A DNA stretch of 64,000 nucleotides, taken from Ruminococcus sp. FMBCY1. GTDB lineage: Bacteria; Bacillota; Clostridia; Oscillospirales; Acutalibacteraceae. The stretch spans positions 1,984,001 to 2,048,000 of the forward strand of contig NZ_CP074197.1 in the NCBI RefSeq assembly GCF_023921805.1, in the 5' to 3' direction. Positions 1-8,563 of the stretch are shown piece by piece (position 1 is the first letter of the stretch; every line of letters starts with the position of its first letter). The translations under genes and the position numbers were made by a program. The notes beneath the pieces are model-generated. The model made no database searches and was not told the origin of the DNA. It saw only the letters and a list, made by a program, of their open reading frames with translations.

Positions 1-765
1 AGCGTAGAATGTGTTGTAAATATTGAGAGCCATCATCTGTGTCTGATAAATCATTGTACCGCTTGTTTCAGATAGAACGCCCGGAGCACCGCCTGTGAGG
101 GCAAGGTTCTGGTCAAACAATTTAAATGAGTTTGTAAGTGTAAGGAATGTACAAATTGTAATTGATGGAGCCATCATTGGAAGAGTTACATTTGTAAGTA
201 ACTGCTTTTTGTTTGCACCGTCTATTTTTGCTGCTTCATAGAGGTCGGACGGAACGCTTTGGAAACCGGCTATGTAAATAATCATCATATATCCGGCTTG
301 CTGCCAGCACATAAGAATTATAAGTCCCCAAAAGCCGAAGTTAGCATCAAGCACAATGTTTGTGCCGAAATTCTGTAAAATACCGTCAAATATAAGTTTC
401 CAAATGTAACCGAGAATAATACCACCAATAAGGTTTGGCATAAAGAACACGGTTCTGAAAACATTTGAGCCTCTTATGCCAAGCGTAAGAGCATAGGCGA
501 CAAAGAAAGCGATTGCGTTAATGAGAATTACCGATACTACCACAAAAAGTGCGGTAAACCAGAATGAGCGGATAAACGATTCGTTCTGAAAAGCTTTTAT
601 GTAGTTGTCAAAACCTACCCAGGTTGCATTACTTGTTGTACGGAATTTACAGAACGAAAGGTATATGCCCTGAAAGAATGGGTATATAAAGCCGATCATA
701 AAAGCAATAAGAGTAGGCACAACAAAAACAAGAAAATATATTTTTCTGCTGCGTTTTTTAAACAT
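1..765 (-). CDS. Sugar ABC transporter permease, MalF/UgpA type (3' end cut by window edge)
   Basis: Inner-membrane permease subunit of a carbohydrate ABC importer. The minus strand is open from an ATG at 765 to the window edge (255 residues, C-terminus missing). It starts with a basic stretch (MFKKRSRK) and a first membrane helix, followed by several more hydrophobic segments. Near residues 183-192 is the EAA loop (EAAKIDGA), the cytoplasmic helix that docks on the ATPase. Both the loop and the N-terminal layout are typical of the MalF/UgpA/LacF family. The solute-binding lipoprotein lies just upstream in the same direction (gap about 100 bp), so the two are probably one operon, with a second permease (MalG type) expected beyond the edge. 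Substrate cannot be told from sequence; an oligosaccharide is likely by family. Confidence 0.88.
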   Translation of the reverse strand, partial: MFKKRSRKIYFLVFVVPTLIAFMIGFIYPFFQGIYLSFCKFRTTSNATWVGFDNYIKAFQNESFIRSFWFTALFVVVSVILINAIAFFVAYALTLGIRGSNVFRTVFFMPNLIGGIILGYIWKLIFDGILQNFGTNIVLDANFGFWGLIILMCWQQAGYMMIIYIAGFQSVPSDLYEAAKIDGANKKQLLTNVTLPMMAPSITICTFLTLTNSFKLFDQNLALTGGAPGVLSETSGTMIYQTQMMALNIYNTFYA

Positions 766-866
766 ATTTTTACCTTTCTGTCAAACTTTCTGTCAAAAAA
801 ACAGGGAAGACGATGCCGCCTCCCCTGCCATACATTTTAACCTTTAATGATTAATGGATTTACGGA

Positions 867-2213
867 TTAGCCGTTAGCCTTAGCGTATTCTGTAGCCCAG
901 CCCTGTACGAATGCTGTCTTAACATCGTCCCATGAGCCTGTGCCTGCTGCATACTGTGTAAGAGCTGTACCTACGCCGTTTTTCCAGTCTTCACTTGGCA
1001 TTGTTGTAAAGTTCCAACTTACCGGAGTTTTGCCAGCTGCTGTGTATTCAGCATCAGCCTTTACAAATACATTTGTAGCTTCCTTAGCAGCCTTGAAAGG
1101 AATTACAAAGCCCATATTGTCAGCCATTGCAGATGTACCTGCTTCGCTTGTTACACACCAGTCTAAGAAATCAAGTGTAGCGTTGATGTCATCTTCACTT
1201 GCGTTTTTGTTTACACACCAGTAGTTCTCAGAACCTGTGCAAAGTCCCTGGTTCTCTTCGCCGTCAACACCGATGTAAATCGGGAGCATACCGAGATCGT
1301 CGTCTGTAAGACCTGCGTCCTTAATACCTGTGTATTCCCAAGTACCGTTCTGATAGAATACAGCCTCGCCTGATGTAAACTCTGTTACAGCGTCTGTAGC
1401 TGTCTTGTTTGCAAGATCAGTCGGAGCACAAGTTGAATCTGTGATGTAAAGATCAAAGATGTTCTTGTAGTTGTCAAGGTATGTACCCTTGATAGCGTCT
1501 GTTGAAGTAATGCCGTCTGCCTTGTACTCATAGTAGATTGGGAGGTTAGCAAGGTGAGTCTTGAATCTCCAGTCTGAAGATGAATCCATACCTGCCGATG
1601 TGAATGCGCCCTTAACGCCAAGGTCAGAAGCGTGAGCCTGAATTTCGTCTGCAACAGTCTTTAAAGCTGCAAAGTTGTTGAGCTTGTCAATTGATTTAAT
1701 TGTTGCAAAATCAGAATCAAAATATTTCTTAAGAAGTGTCTTGTTGTAAATAATACCGTATGTTTCTACAACATAAGCAATGCCGTAAACGCTGTCGCCT
1801 TCTTTAAGAGCAAAATCCTGATTTGTTAGCTGTGAATAAAGCTTCGAATCTTTAAGGTCATAGCAATAATCTTTCCAGTTTGCAAGACCTACAGGGCCGT
1901 TTACCTGGAAGAGTGTAGGAGCGTTGTCCTTATCCATTGCAGCTGTAAGGGTTGATTCGTATGTACCCTCGGCAGCAGTTTCAACAGTAACCTTAACGCC
2001 TGTTTCTTCTGTGTACTTAGCTGCTAAAGCCTGCCAATCCTTGTCCTGCTCAGGTTTAAAGTTTAAATAATAAACCGAACCTTTTTTAGCGCCGTCTGAT
2101 TTGCTACCGCTGTCGCTTGAAGTTGAGTTGCCGCCGCAGCCTACGAGTGATGTTGCAGCCATGAGAGCAGCAACGGAAAGAGCAGATGCTCTTATGATTG
2201 TTGACTTTTTCAT
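867..2213 (-). CDS. Sugar ABC transporter substrate-binding lipoprotein
   Basis: Extracytoplasmic solute-binding protein of family 1 (UgpB/MalE-like), which delivers a sugar to the neighbouring permease. The signal peptide has a basic start, a hydrophobic core and a lipobox ending L-V-G-C (Cys about residue 26 of the chosen start), followed by a Gly/Ser/Asp linker, so it is a lipoprotein anchored on the cell surface. About 448 residues is the usual family length. A GTG at 2222 is in frame three codons upstream, but the AAGGTG ribosome site sits correctly for the ATG at 2213. It is transcribed before the permease at 1-765. Ligand specificity is unknown. Confidence 0.9.
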   Translation of the reverse strand: MKKSTIIRASALSVAALMAATSLVGCGGNSTSSDSGSKSDGAKKGSVYYLNFKPEQDKDWQALAAKYTEETGVKVTVETAAEGTYESTLTAAMDKDNAPTLFQVNGPVGLANWKDYCYDLKDSKLYSQLTNQDFALKEGDSVYGIAYVVETYGIIYNKTLLKKYFDSDFATIKSIDKLNNFAALKTVADEIQAHASDLGVKGAFTSAGMDSSSDWRFKTHLANLPIYYEYKADGITSTDAIKGTYLDNYKNIFDLYITDSTCAPTDLANKTATDAVTEFTSGEAVFYQNGTWEYTGIKDAGLTDDDLGMLPIYIGVDGEENQGLCTGSENYWCVNKNASEDDINATLDFLDWCVTSEAGTSAMADNMGFVIPFKAAKEATNVFVKADAEYTAAGKTPVSWNFTTMPSEDWKNGVGTALTQYAAGTGSWDDVKTAFVQGWATEYAKANG

Positions 2214-2222
2214 AATTTTCAC

Positions 2223-2572
2223 CTTAATTTCAATTATTTACTCTTTGCGAGCATTGTGAAAAGCAATCCTTGCTTTTCTTCGTTATCACAAGGATAACAT
2301 ATTTTTGTCACAGTTGCAAGAGTTTTTTGAAAAAAGTTTAAAAAATTTATATCTGTTTTTAAAACATGGTGTTGCGTAAAATGAATAATTACAAAAAATT
2401 ACGGCAAATTTTTCAGTGAAAATCTGACTTGTTTCGCCGTAATCACATCAAAACAGCATAAATAATCGGTTGAATTTACAGTTTTGTAATTTATTAATGT
2501 TAAATTACTATTGCTATAAAAGCTTATAATGTGGTAGAATTGTATTAATATCTTTTAAAAGAGAAGGTTTTT
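2223..2572. promoter_or_regulatory. Divergent intergenic region between the ABC importer and the DUF624 gene
   Basis: A 350-bp AT-rich gap between divergent genes. It must hold promoters for both. For the plus-strand gene a TATAAT hexamer is visible at 2525-2530, about 45 bp before the start codon, but no good -35 at normal spacing. No riboswitch or clear operator palindrome was seen. Confidence 0.4.
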
Positions 2573-3451
2573 ATGAACAGTTTTTCAAATAGTGCTTTTG
2601 CACGGTTTTTTACTGAATTTCCCAGATTACTGCTTGCCCAACTTATCAATGCAGTTGCGTTTGCGGTATTTACGGCGTTGTTTGTTTTGATAGGTTACCT
2701 TACGGGTTTTAACAATATTATAGTATGGTGTCTGGGAATCATTCCGTCAATGCCGTTTTTTGCGGGACTTGTTATGACGGTGCGAAAAATAGGAATTGAA
2801 AAAAAGGATGTACCGGTTGCAAAAACATTTTTCGGTACAGTTAAAGAGAATTTTAAGGCGTTTTTATTGCACGGAGTTGTTACTTACGCAATTATAGCTT
2901 GTTCGATATTTGCGTTTATGTATTATTTTTCATTGCTCGGTTCAAGTCTTGCATACGGTTCAATGCTTACCGTATATGTTCTGTTTTCGCTTATTCTTAC
3001 ATCTATGATGTTTTATGTGCCGATAATGTCGGTTACGTATGAACTGAAAATATCAGATATTTATAAAAATTCTTTTATACTTGCTTTCGGTAATATCCTT
3101 AAAAATATTCTTGCAATGCTTTTCTTTATTGCTGTATCGCTTGGTTTTATATTATGGATTGCCGCAGCAGAGGGAGCAATGCTGGTGATTGCAATAACAG
3201 TTGCGGTTTTATTCTATCCCTTGATAGCAACTTATGGTGTGAATGTCATAATAGCGAAGGGATTACAGGAAAATGTTGGTTCTTTTACAGGTAAAGATTT
3301 ATTGGTTGATAAAGAATTTGAAGAAAAAGTAGAGAAAATAGTTGAACAGCAGGCTGTCGAAAGAGCAGACAGCAGTAATGATTATGTCTTTGTAAACGGA
3401 AAAATGATTAAGAGAGAATCAAATACTACAGACAGTAAAACAGAAAAATAA
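2573..3451 (+). CDS. DUF624 (YesL-like) integral membrane protein
   Basis: A 292-residue multi-pass membrane protein with about six hydrophobic segments (around residues 20-45, 50-68, 95-118, 125-150, 175-200 and 203-225) and a charged cytoplasmic tail. Layout and position beside a sugar ABC importer resemble the DUF624/YesL family, whose molecular role is unknown but which is often encoded with carbohydrate uptake systems. It is divergent from the importer and ends in an intrinsic terminator. Family assignment is by overall pattern rather than by a diagnostic motif. Confidence 0.6.
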   Translation: MNSFSNSAFARFFTEFPRLLLAQLINAVAFAVFTALFVLIGYLTGFNNIIVWCLGIIPSMPFFAGLVMTVRKIGIEKKDVPVAKTFFGTVKENFKAFLLHGVVTYAIIACSIFAFMYYFSLLGSSLAYGSMLTVYVLFSLILTSMMFYVPIMSVTYELKISDIYKNSFILAFGNILKNILAMLFFIAVSLGFILWIAAAEGAMLVIAITVAVLFYPLIATYGVNVIIAKGLQENVGSFTGKDLLVDKEFEEKVEKIVEQQAVERADSSNDYVFVNGKMIKRESNTTDSKTEK

Positions 3452-3463
3452 TATAAAATTACG

Positions 3464-3500
3464 CTCCGCATAGGTTGTCGGCTGACCTGTGCGGAGTTTT
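3464..3500 (+). terminator. Intrinsic terminator after the DUF624 gene
   Basis: Twelve-base-pair stem (CTCCGCATAGGT pairing with ACCTGTGCGGAG, one G-U) with a 9-nt loop, followed by TTTT. Confidence 0.85.
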
Positions 3501-3626
3501 GCTTTTGTACTTTTTTTAAGTGGGAATATTATGGTTTAACATAGTATTACAAAAAATATAAGACTATAACAAAGTATTTTGCTAAACCTTATTTTAACTT
3601 CTTTACTCCGATATAAAAACGGAATA

Positions 3627-3660
3627 AAAAAGACACCTTCATTACTTGAAGATGTCTTTT
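3627..3660 (-). terminator. Intrinsic terminator of the transglutaminase-dockerin gene
   Basis: Stem AAAGACAcCTTCA / TGAAGaTGTCTTT with a 5-nt loop. On the minus strand it is followed by a long T run, 30 bp after the stop codon at 3690. It may work in both directions. Confidence 0.75.
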
Positions 3661-3689
3661 CGGAAAAATGGTATAAAATGAAAAAACTA

Positions 3690-5225
3690 CTAACTGTTTT
3701 TAGAAATATAAATTTGCAATGCGGTTGCATCATTAACATCAATTTGTCCGTCAGCGTTATAGTCCGCCGCAAGTTTTTGCGATTCTTTTGCATCAAGTGA
3801 ATTTGTGCAAATCATTTGTAAAAGAGTAACATCAAGAATTGAAAGATTGCCGTCCTCATTAATATCACCTAATAAAAATTTAGGAGGAATTAACAAATCA
3901 GTGTTTACTTTGCCAAAACCAATATCAAGTTTTTCCTGTTTGTTTTCAGGCAAAACATTAAGTTTAATAATATTTGCATCGTCAAACGGGGATTTTTTTA
4001 CATCTGCAAGAAAATTTCCGTCGTTATCAACTTTCATACCATAGATGTATACATAGTTTGAAGTATTGATTTTATTTGTAACTTGGGTTACCGTTCCGTT
4101 TGCAGTATTGTATTTGCATACAAAATTGTTAAGATTGAAATAGATATTGCCGTTGTATTCGTCTGTACTTACAAAACTGTCGTGCCAATAACTTAAACCG
4201 CCGTTAGTGTACCATTTATCGGAAATATCCGCTACAGGTTCTGCATAACCGGTTTCGGGATTGAAAGCAACAAGTTTTTTTGAGTTTTTACCGCTGTTGC
4301 TATTGTCTGCGGCATAAAAAAGATTATTTGAGTAACAGAATTTTGTGTTAAGATTTTTGTAATATGAGTTATCATAAGCGGTGTCGGTACAAGAATTGTT
4401 TGTTTTAAATCCGTAATGTACCGAAATATCCGACGATGTTTTAATTGCGCTGTCGCTCAACAGAAAATATTTGTGTGATACAAAACCGTATCTGTCGGGC
4501 GTAGGATCATCAAATGTAGCGTCAATATGATAATAATTTCCGCCAATTTCAGCGAGATTCCAAATATGATTCATTTGAGAGGATTCAACAATTTCGGAAT
4601 TAATACCTACTTTTTCAAGCAAATAAGACATTGAGCTTGTATAGCCCTGGCAATTTGCATATCCGTTTACAATACAATCATAAACGGAAGTACGGGTATA
4701 TTGTGCGTCAGGTGAATTTGAGTATTCACAGTTAAGTACAATTTCATCGTGAATTATTGCGGCTTTTTGAAAATCAGTCATATTCGGCTGAATTTTTGCA
4801 AGAATTTCATTTGTCTTGCTTTCAAGCTCGCTTCGCATTTGTACAATCTGTTCGTTTGAATATATATATGTAGGAATAACTCTTGCTACGCAAGAACCGA
4901 TTGCAAGACCGTAGGTTGTTTTGCTTACATAGAAAAGGTCGGGGCTTATTTCCGATACCGTGCGCATAGCTTTTTTTATATCATTTATAGATAATTGATA
5001 TTTTTCAACATCAATTTCGCTGTTCAAATTTTCCATACTGTCTATAAGGGTATTGCAAAGCTCGGAGTTTGAATTGTAAAAATCCTGATTATATGAAATA
5101 TAGTTTGGGTTGCCCACAGAGGAATCGTTCACAGAGGCTGATGCGGAGATTACAAACATAGGCGCAGTAATTGCAAGTGCTGAAAAAACAGATAACATTT
5201 TGTATAAGCGACTGTGTTTTTTCAT
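3690..5225 (-). CDS. Secreted transglutaminase-like protein with C-terminal type I dockerin
   Basis: A 511-residue exported protein. Residues 1-31 form a signal peptide. The middle carries a transglutaminase/protease core: Cys192 in ANCQGYTSSM, His220 in NHIWN and Asp235 in YYHIDATFDD have the order and spacing of the catalytic triad. The C-terminus (about 447-511) has two dockerin repeats, each starting with a calcium-binding D-x-N-x-D-G loop (GDINEDGNLS and ADYNADGQID). A type I dockerin docks on a cohesin of a scaffoldin, so this is a likely cellulosome or amylosome component, acting on protein or peptide cross-links rather than polysaccharide. The ATG at 5225 was chosen because AAAGGAGG lies 8-10 bases before it; an upstream in-frame start lacks this. 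It is monocistronic with its own terminator. Confidence 0.85.
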   Translation of the reverse strand: MKKHSRLYKMLSVFSALAITAPMFVISASASVNDSSVGNPNYISYNQDFYNSNSELCNTLIDSMENLNSEIDVEKYQLSINDIKKAMRTVSEISPDLFYVSKTTYGLAIGSCVARVIPTYIYSNEQIVQMRSELESKTNEILAKIQPNMTDFQKAAIIHDEIVLNCEYSNSPDAQYTRTSVYDCIVNGYANCQGYTSSMSYLLEKVGINSEIVESSQMNHIWNLAEIGGNYYHIDATFDDPTPDRYGFVSHKYFLLSDSAIKTSSDISVHYGFKTNNSCTDTAYDNSYYKNLNTKFCYSNNLFYAADNSNSGKNSKKLVAFNPETGYAEPVADISDKWYTNGGLSYWHDSFVSTDEYNGNIYFNLNNFVCKYNTANGTVTQVTNKINTSNYVYIYGMKVDNDGNFLADVKKSPFDDANIIKLNVLPENKQEKLDIGFGKVNTDLLIPPKFLLGDINEDGNLSILDVTLLQMICTNSLDAKESQKLAADYNADGQIDVNDATALQIYISKNS

Positions 5226-5494
5226 AATTACAGCCTCCTTTATTTTGAACATAGTAACTAAAAATGTTTTATTTACTATTTACATTTTAGCATAAATATA
5301 AATATATAACAAGGCAAATAAACTCACAAACTTTGCCGCTTCTTTTTATTATTATCTACAAAAGCCGCAATTTCTGTGTTGCTTTTACATAAATATCTTG
5401 TAATAAAATGTCTGATTTCCACAAATGATATTATCTTGCATACACAAGTTGCCACTTTCATATAATTTACCATAAACCATTCGGAGGGGAATTT

Positions 5495-5791
5495 ATGAAA
5501 GGTATAGTTGAGGAACGGGCGGCAATGCTCGGCGAATATATAATAGAAAGCAAGGCAACCGTAAGAAAAGCCGCTAAAAAATTCGGAATTTCAAAGTCAA
5601 CAGTACATAAAGATGTAAGCCAAAGATTAAGAAAGGTAAATCCTGCATTGTACAGAGAGGTGCGGCAAATACTCGAAACCAACAAAAGCGAAAGACATAT
5701 AAGAGGCGGAATGGCAACAAAGAATAAATATTTACTTAAAAAACAGGCACAGGAGAGGGAAAAATTAAAAAATAGTGAACAAAATCAGTGA
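5495..5791 (+). CDS. spoIIID: Sporulation transcriptional regulator SpoIIID
   Basis: A 98-residue helix-turn-helix DNA-binding protein. In sporulating Firmicutes SpoIIID acts in the mother cell, modulating sigma-E genes and helping switch on sigK. The sequence matches the family along its length: start MKGIVEERA, HTH region AAKKFGISKSTVHKDVSQRL near residues 26-45, and a basic tail. A GGAGGGG ribosome site precedes the ATG. It stands alone, with about 240 bp upstream for its own promoter. Confidence 0.95.
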   Translation: MKGIVEERAAMLGEYIIESKATVRKAAKKFGISKSTVHKDVSQRLRKVNPALYREVRQILETNKSERHIRGGMATKNKYLLKKQAQEREKLKNSEQNQ

Positions 5792-5929
5792 AAAGTCAAT
5801 TTGTTTGCTTTACTTTTATAAACATATGATGTATAATGAAGTTTAGCATTTAATTACAAATATAGATTTTATAGTATTTTTATATACTTATTGTTTTCAC
5901 TGAATATCCCGTTACAAGGAGAAGTTGAA

Positions 5930-7135
5930 ATGAGAAAAATTCCGTTTTCGCCGCCTGATATTACACAGGCAGAAATTGACGAGGTTGTAAAGGTTTTAAA
6001 GTCGGGCTGGATTACTACAGGTCCCGAAACAAAACTTTTTGAAAGCCGTATTGCAGAATATTGCAATGTTGAGCGTGCGGCTTGCCTTTCTTCACAAACC
6101 TCTTGCGCAGAACTTACACTTCGTATTCTCGGTATCGGACCGGGCGACGAGGTAATTTTACCTGCATATACTTACACAGCTACAGCGTCTATAGTTTATC
6201 ATGTCGGTGCAAAGCCCGTTATGATTGACTGCAAAAGCGGTAGCTTTGAGATGGATTATGACAAAATGGAGGCTGCCATAAATCACAACACAAAGGCAAT
6301 CATTCCTGTTGACCTTGCGGGTGTTATCTGCGATTATGACAGAATTTTTGAGGCTGTTGAACGACAGAAAAGCGTGTTTAAGCCAAAGAATGAAATTCAG
6401 GAGAAATTCGGAAGAGTAATTGTTATGGCAGACGGCGCACATGCCTTTGGCGCAAGAAGAAAAGGCAAAATGTGCGGAGAAATTGCCGATTTTACAAACT
6501 TCAGTTTTCACGCAGTTAAAAATATGACTACTGCTGAGGGCGGTGCAGCCGTTCACCGTCCGCACGAATGGCTTGACGAGGACGACATATACAAGCAGTA
6601 TATGCTTTTGTCACTTCACGGTCAGACAAAGGACGCTTATCAGAAGAACAAGGTAGCGTCTTGGGAATATGATGTTGTGGATACTCAATATAAATGTAAT
6701 ATGCCGGATGTTCTTGCGGCACTCGGTGTGGTTCAGCTGCAAAGATACGAAAAAATCCTTGAACGCCGTCACGAGCTTATCCGTGTGTATAACGAGGAAT
6801 TTAAGGATTTGCCTATTCAGGTGCTTAACCATTGCGACGAAAATCACAGGAGCAGCGGTCATTTGTATTTTGTACGCTTTATCGGAAAAGATGACGAGTA
6901 TCGTAACAAGTTCTACAATATGATGGCGGAAAACGGTGTTATGTGCAATGTTCACTTTAAGCCGCTCCCAATGCTTTCCGCATACAAAAAGAGAGGCTTT
7001 AAGATTTCGGATTATCCGAATACCTATAATATGCATAAAAATCAGCTTACACTTCCGCTCAATACAACCATGTCGGACGATGACGCATGGTATGTTATTG
7101 AAACTTTTAAACAGTGTATTAATACTTTAAAGTAA
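5930..7135 (+). CDS. DegT/DnrJ/EryC1/StrS-family PLP aminotransferase
   Basis: A 401-residue sugar aminotransferase-like enzyme of the fold that makes amino sugars (nucleotide-linked 3- or 4-keto sugars) for cell-surface polysaccharides. The PLP lysine is in HAVKNMTTAEGG near residue 192; upstream is the DGAHAFGA motif, whose Asp binds the PLP pyridine nitrogen. N-terminal IPFSPPDI...EVVKVLKSGW is typical. The ATG at 5930 has AAGGAGAAG just before it; an in-frame ATG at 5891 has no ribosome site. No sugar-biosynthesis neighbours are present, so the substrate is unknown. A strong terminator follows. Confidence 0.9.
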   Translation: MRKIPFSPPDITQAEIDEVVKVLKSGWITTGPETKLFESRIAEYCNVERAACLSSQTSCAELTLRILGIGPGDEVILPAYTYTATASIVYHVGAKPVMIDCKSGSFEMDYDKMEAAINHNTKAIIPVDLAGVICDYDRIFEAVERQKSVFKPKNEIQEKFGRVIVMADGAHAFGARRKGKMCGEIADFTNFSFHAVKNMTTAEGGAAVHRPHEWLDEDDIYKQYMLLSLHGQTKDAYQKNKVASWEYDVVDTQYKCNMPDVLAALGVVQLQRYEKILERRHELIRVYNEEFKDLPIQVLNHCDENHRSSGHLYFVRFIGKDDEYRNKFYNMMAENGVMCNVHFKPLPMLSAYKKRGFKISDYPNTYNMHKNQLTLPLNTTMSDDDAWYVIETFKQCINTLK

Positions 7136-7158
7136 AATTTAATGTAATTTAATAAAAA

Positions 7159-7212
7159 CTTCCTTACAGACCGGTTAGGTTAAATTTATATCGGTTTGTA
7201 AGGGAATTTTTG
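7159..7212 (+). terminator. Intrinsic terminator after the DegT-family gene
   Basis: Long stem (CTTCCTTACAGACCG pairing with CGGTTTGTAAGGGAA, with G-U pairs) followed by TTTTT. Confidence 0.8.
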
Positions 7213-7218
7213 TTTTAA

Positions 7219-7485
7219 CATTTAATATATAATAATAAACTTATTGACAATGCCATTGTGGCTGTATCAATAACTTCAGACAGCACAAGCACATATTCAC
7301 TTGCAAAGCCGCAGGATATTCCAAAGGTGACTGTTACAAGCGAGCAGAGAAAGGCTTTGAAATACGCTATACTTAACGGTGAGTTTGCAAACGCAAAGCT
7401 TTTAACCGCAACAAAGAATAAGCTCAACCGGATTAACGGATATCTTGATCAGCTTACATTGCTCTATGATACAAATAGCTTTTGA
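7219..7485 (+). pseudogene. Short unrecognised reading frame, probably a gene remnant
   Basis: An open frame runs from just after the terminator at 7159-7212 to a stop at 7485. The only likely start is a GTG at 7258 (75 residues) with no good ribosome site. The frame stays protein-like upstream of it (INxxID...SITSDSTSTY) but has no start codon there, which looks like the C-terminal piece of a longer protein whose 5' part was lost. I do not recognise the family. It may also be a chance frame. Confidence 0.3.
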
Positions 7486-7505
7486 CTCTTTGGCGACAGA
7501 GAGCT

Positions 7506-7547
7506 AACCTGATTACAGCTTATCAGTTTGCTATTATTAATCAGGTT
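7506..7547. repeat. Perfect 10-bp inverted repeat
   Basis: AACCTGATTA at 7506-7515 and TAATCAGGTT at 7538-7547, 22 bp apart, with no T run after it. Hairpin or operator; function unknown. Confidence 0.5.
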
Positions 7548-7570
7548 GCAGAATAATTCCCATAAAATCA

Positions 7571-7597
7571 GCCTCCGCTTGATTGCGGAGGCTTTTT
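7571..7597 (+). terminator. Intrinsic terminator
   Basis: Perfect 8-bp stem GCCTCCGC / GCGGAGGC, 6-nt loop, then TTTTT. It lies after the 7219-7485 remnant. Confidence 0.85.
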
Positions 7598-7705
7598 GCT
7601 GTTAATCAGAGAAGAATTTAAGAGGAATAATTAAAAATTTAGACCAAAATTTTATAATTTTGGCATATAGCTTAGTGGTTGCCTGATTGTTACTTCGCTA
7701 AAACA

Positions 7706-8485
7706 TTATGATGTGGCATTTTGAGCAGGGAGCATTTTACCTTGTACATCGGTTGTGTAATTGCCTTTTAACAAAATTTGGCTTATCGGCACTATTTCGT
7801 ATCCCTGTGCTTTTATAGCCTCAATTACGATTGGCAGAGCTTCGGGTGTATTTGTTGCGCCGTTATGCATAAGTATAATACTGCCGTCTTTAAGTTTATT
7901 TGTTATGTTCAGGGTAATCTGATTTGGAGTAGGGTCTTTCCAATCAAGACTGTCAACATCCCACTGCACGCAGTACATATTATTAGCTTTTACCGTCTTT
8001 ACCACATCGTTGTTGTAGTCACCGTAAGGCGCACGGAACAGGGTAGGGCATTTGCCTGTCAATGCTTTGATTTTTTCGTTGCAAGTCTGAATCTGCATAT
8101 TCATATCATCAACCGACATCTGCGTCATATGCGGATGCGTATTGCTGTGATTGCCTACATCGTGACCACGCTTTGAAATCTCTTTTACAGACTCGGGATA
8201 TTTTTCTACCCAATCGCCGACAAGAAAAAATGTTGTTTTTACATTGTATTTATCAAGAATATCAAGTAAATGTTCGGTTTGTTCGTTGCCCCATGCGGCG
8301 TCAAAAGACAGCGCTACCTGCTTTTTATCTGTATCAACGCAGTAAATGGGGATTTCTCGCTGTGCGCTTGCGGTCTGAATTGCCTGTACGGTAGAAGTCA
8401 AAGCAATTCCGCCCGCAATTACACCAATCAGCAGACAAAATCCAATTGAAAATAAGGTTCGTTTTGTTATTATATAAAGACGCAT
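7706..8485 (-). CDS. pdaB: Polysaccharide deacetylase, PdaB-like (sporulation)
   Basis: A 259-residue NodB-homology deacetylase with one N-terminal membrane helix (about residues 10-32), so it is anchored with the enzyme outside. Catalytic motifs in order: SFDAAWG (the Asp of motif 1), HSNTHPHM (the two metal-binding His), RAPYGDYN (motif 3), D-V-D-S-L-D-W (motif 4) and LMHNG (motif 5). The AAWG form of motif 1 and the short length fit the PdaB group, needed for spore cortex maintenance, better than vegetative chitin deacetylases. Monocistronic. The subgroup name is an inference; the enzyme class is firm. Confidence 0.82.
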   Translation of the reverse strand: MRLYIITKRTLFSIGFCLLIGVIAGGIALTSTVQAIQTASAQREIPIYCVDTDKKQVALSFDAAWGNEQTEHLLDILDKYNVKTTFFLVGDWVEKYPESVKEISKRGHDVGNHSNTHPHMTQMSVDDMNMQIQTCNEKIKALTGKCPTLFRAPYGDYNNDVVKTVKANNMYCVQWDVDSLDWKDPTPNQITLNITNKLKDGSIILMHNGATNTPEALPIVIEAIKAQGYEIVPISQILLKGNYTTDVQGKMLPAQNATS

Positions 8486-8563
8486 AAAATCCCCTCCGTA
8501 TTGACTTTGCTTATGTCAAAGTATATGAAAGGGATTTTTATTTTATTCTATTCGGTTTTAAAA

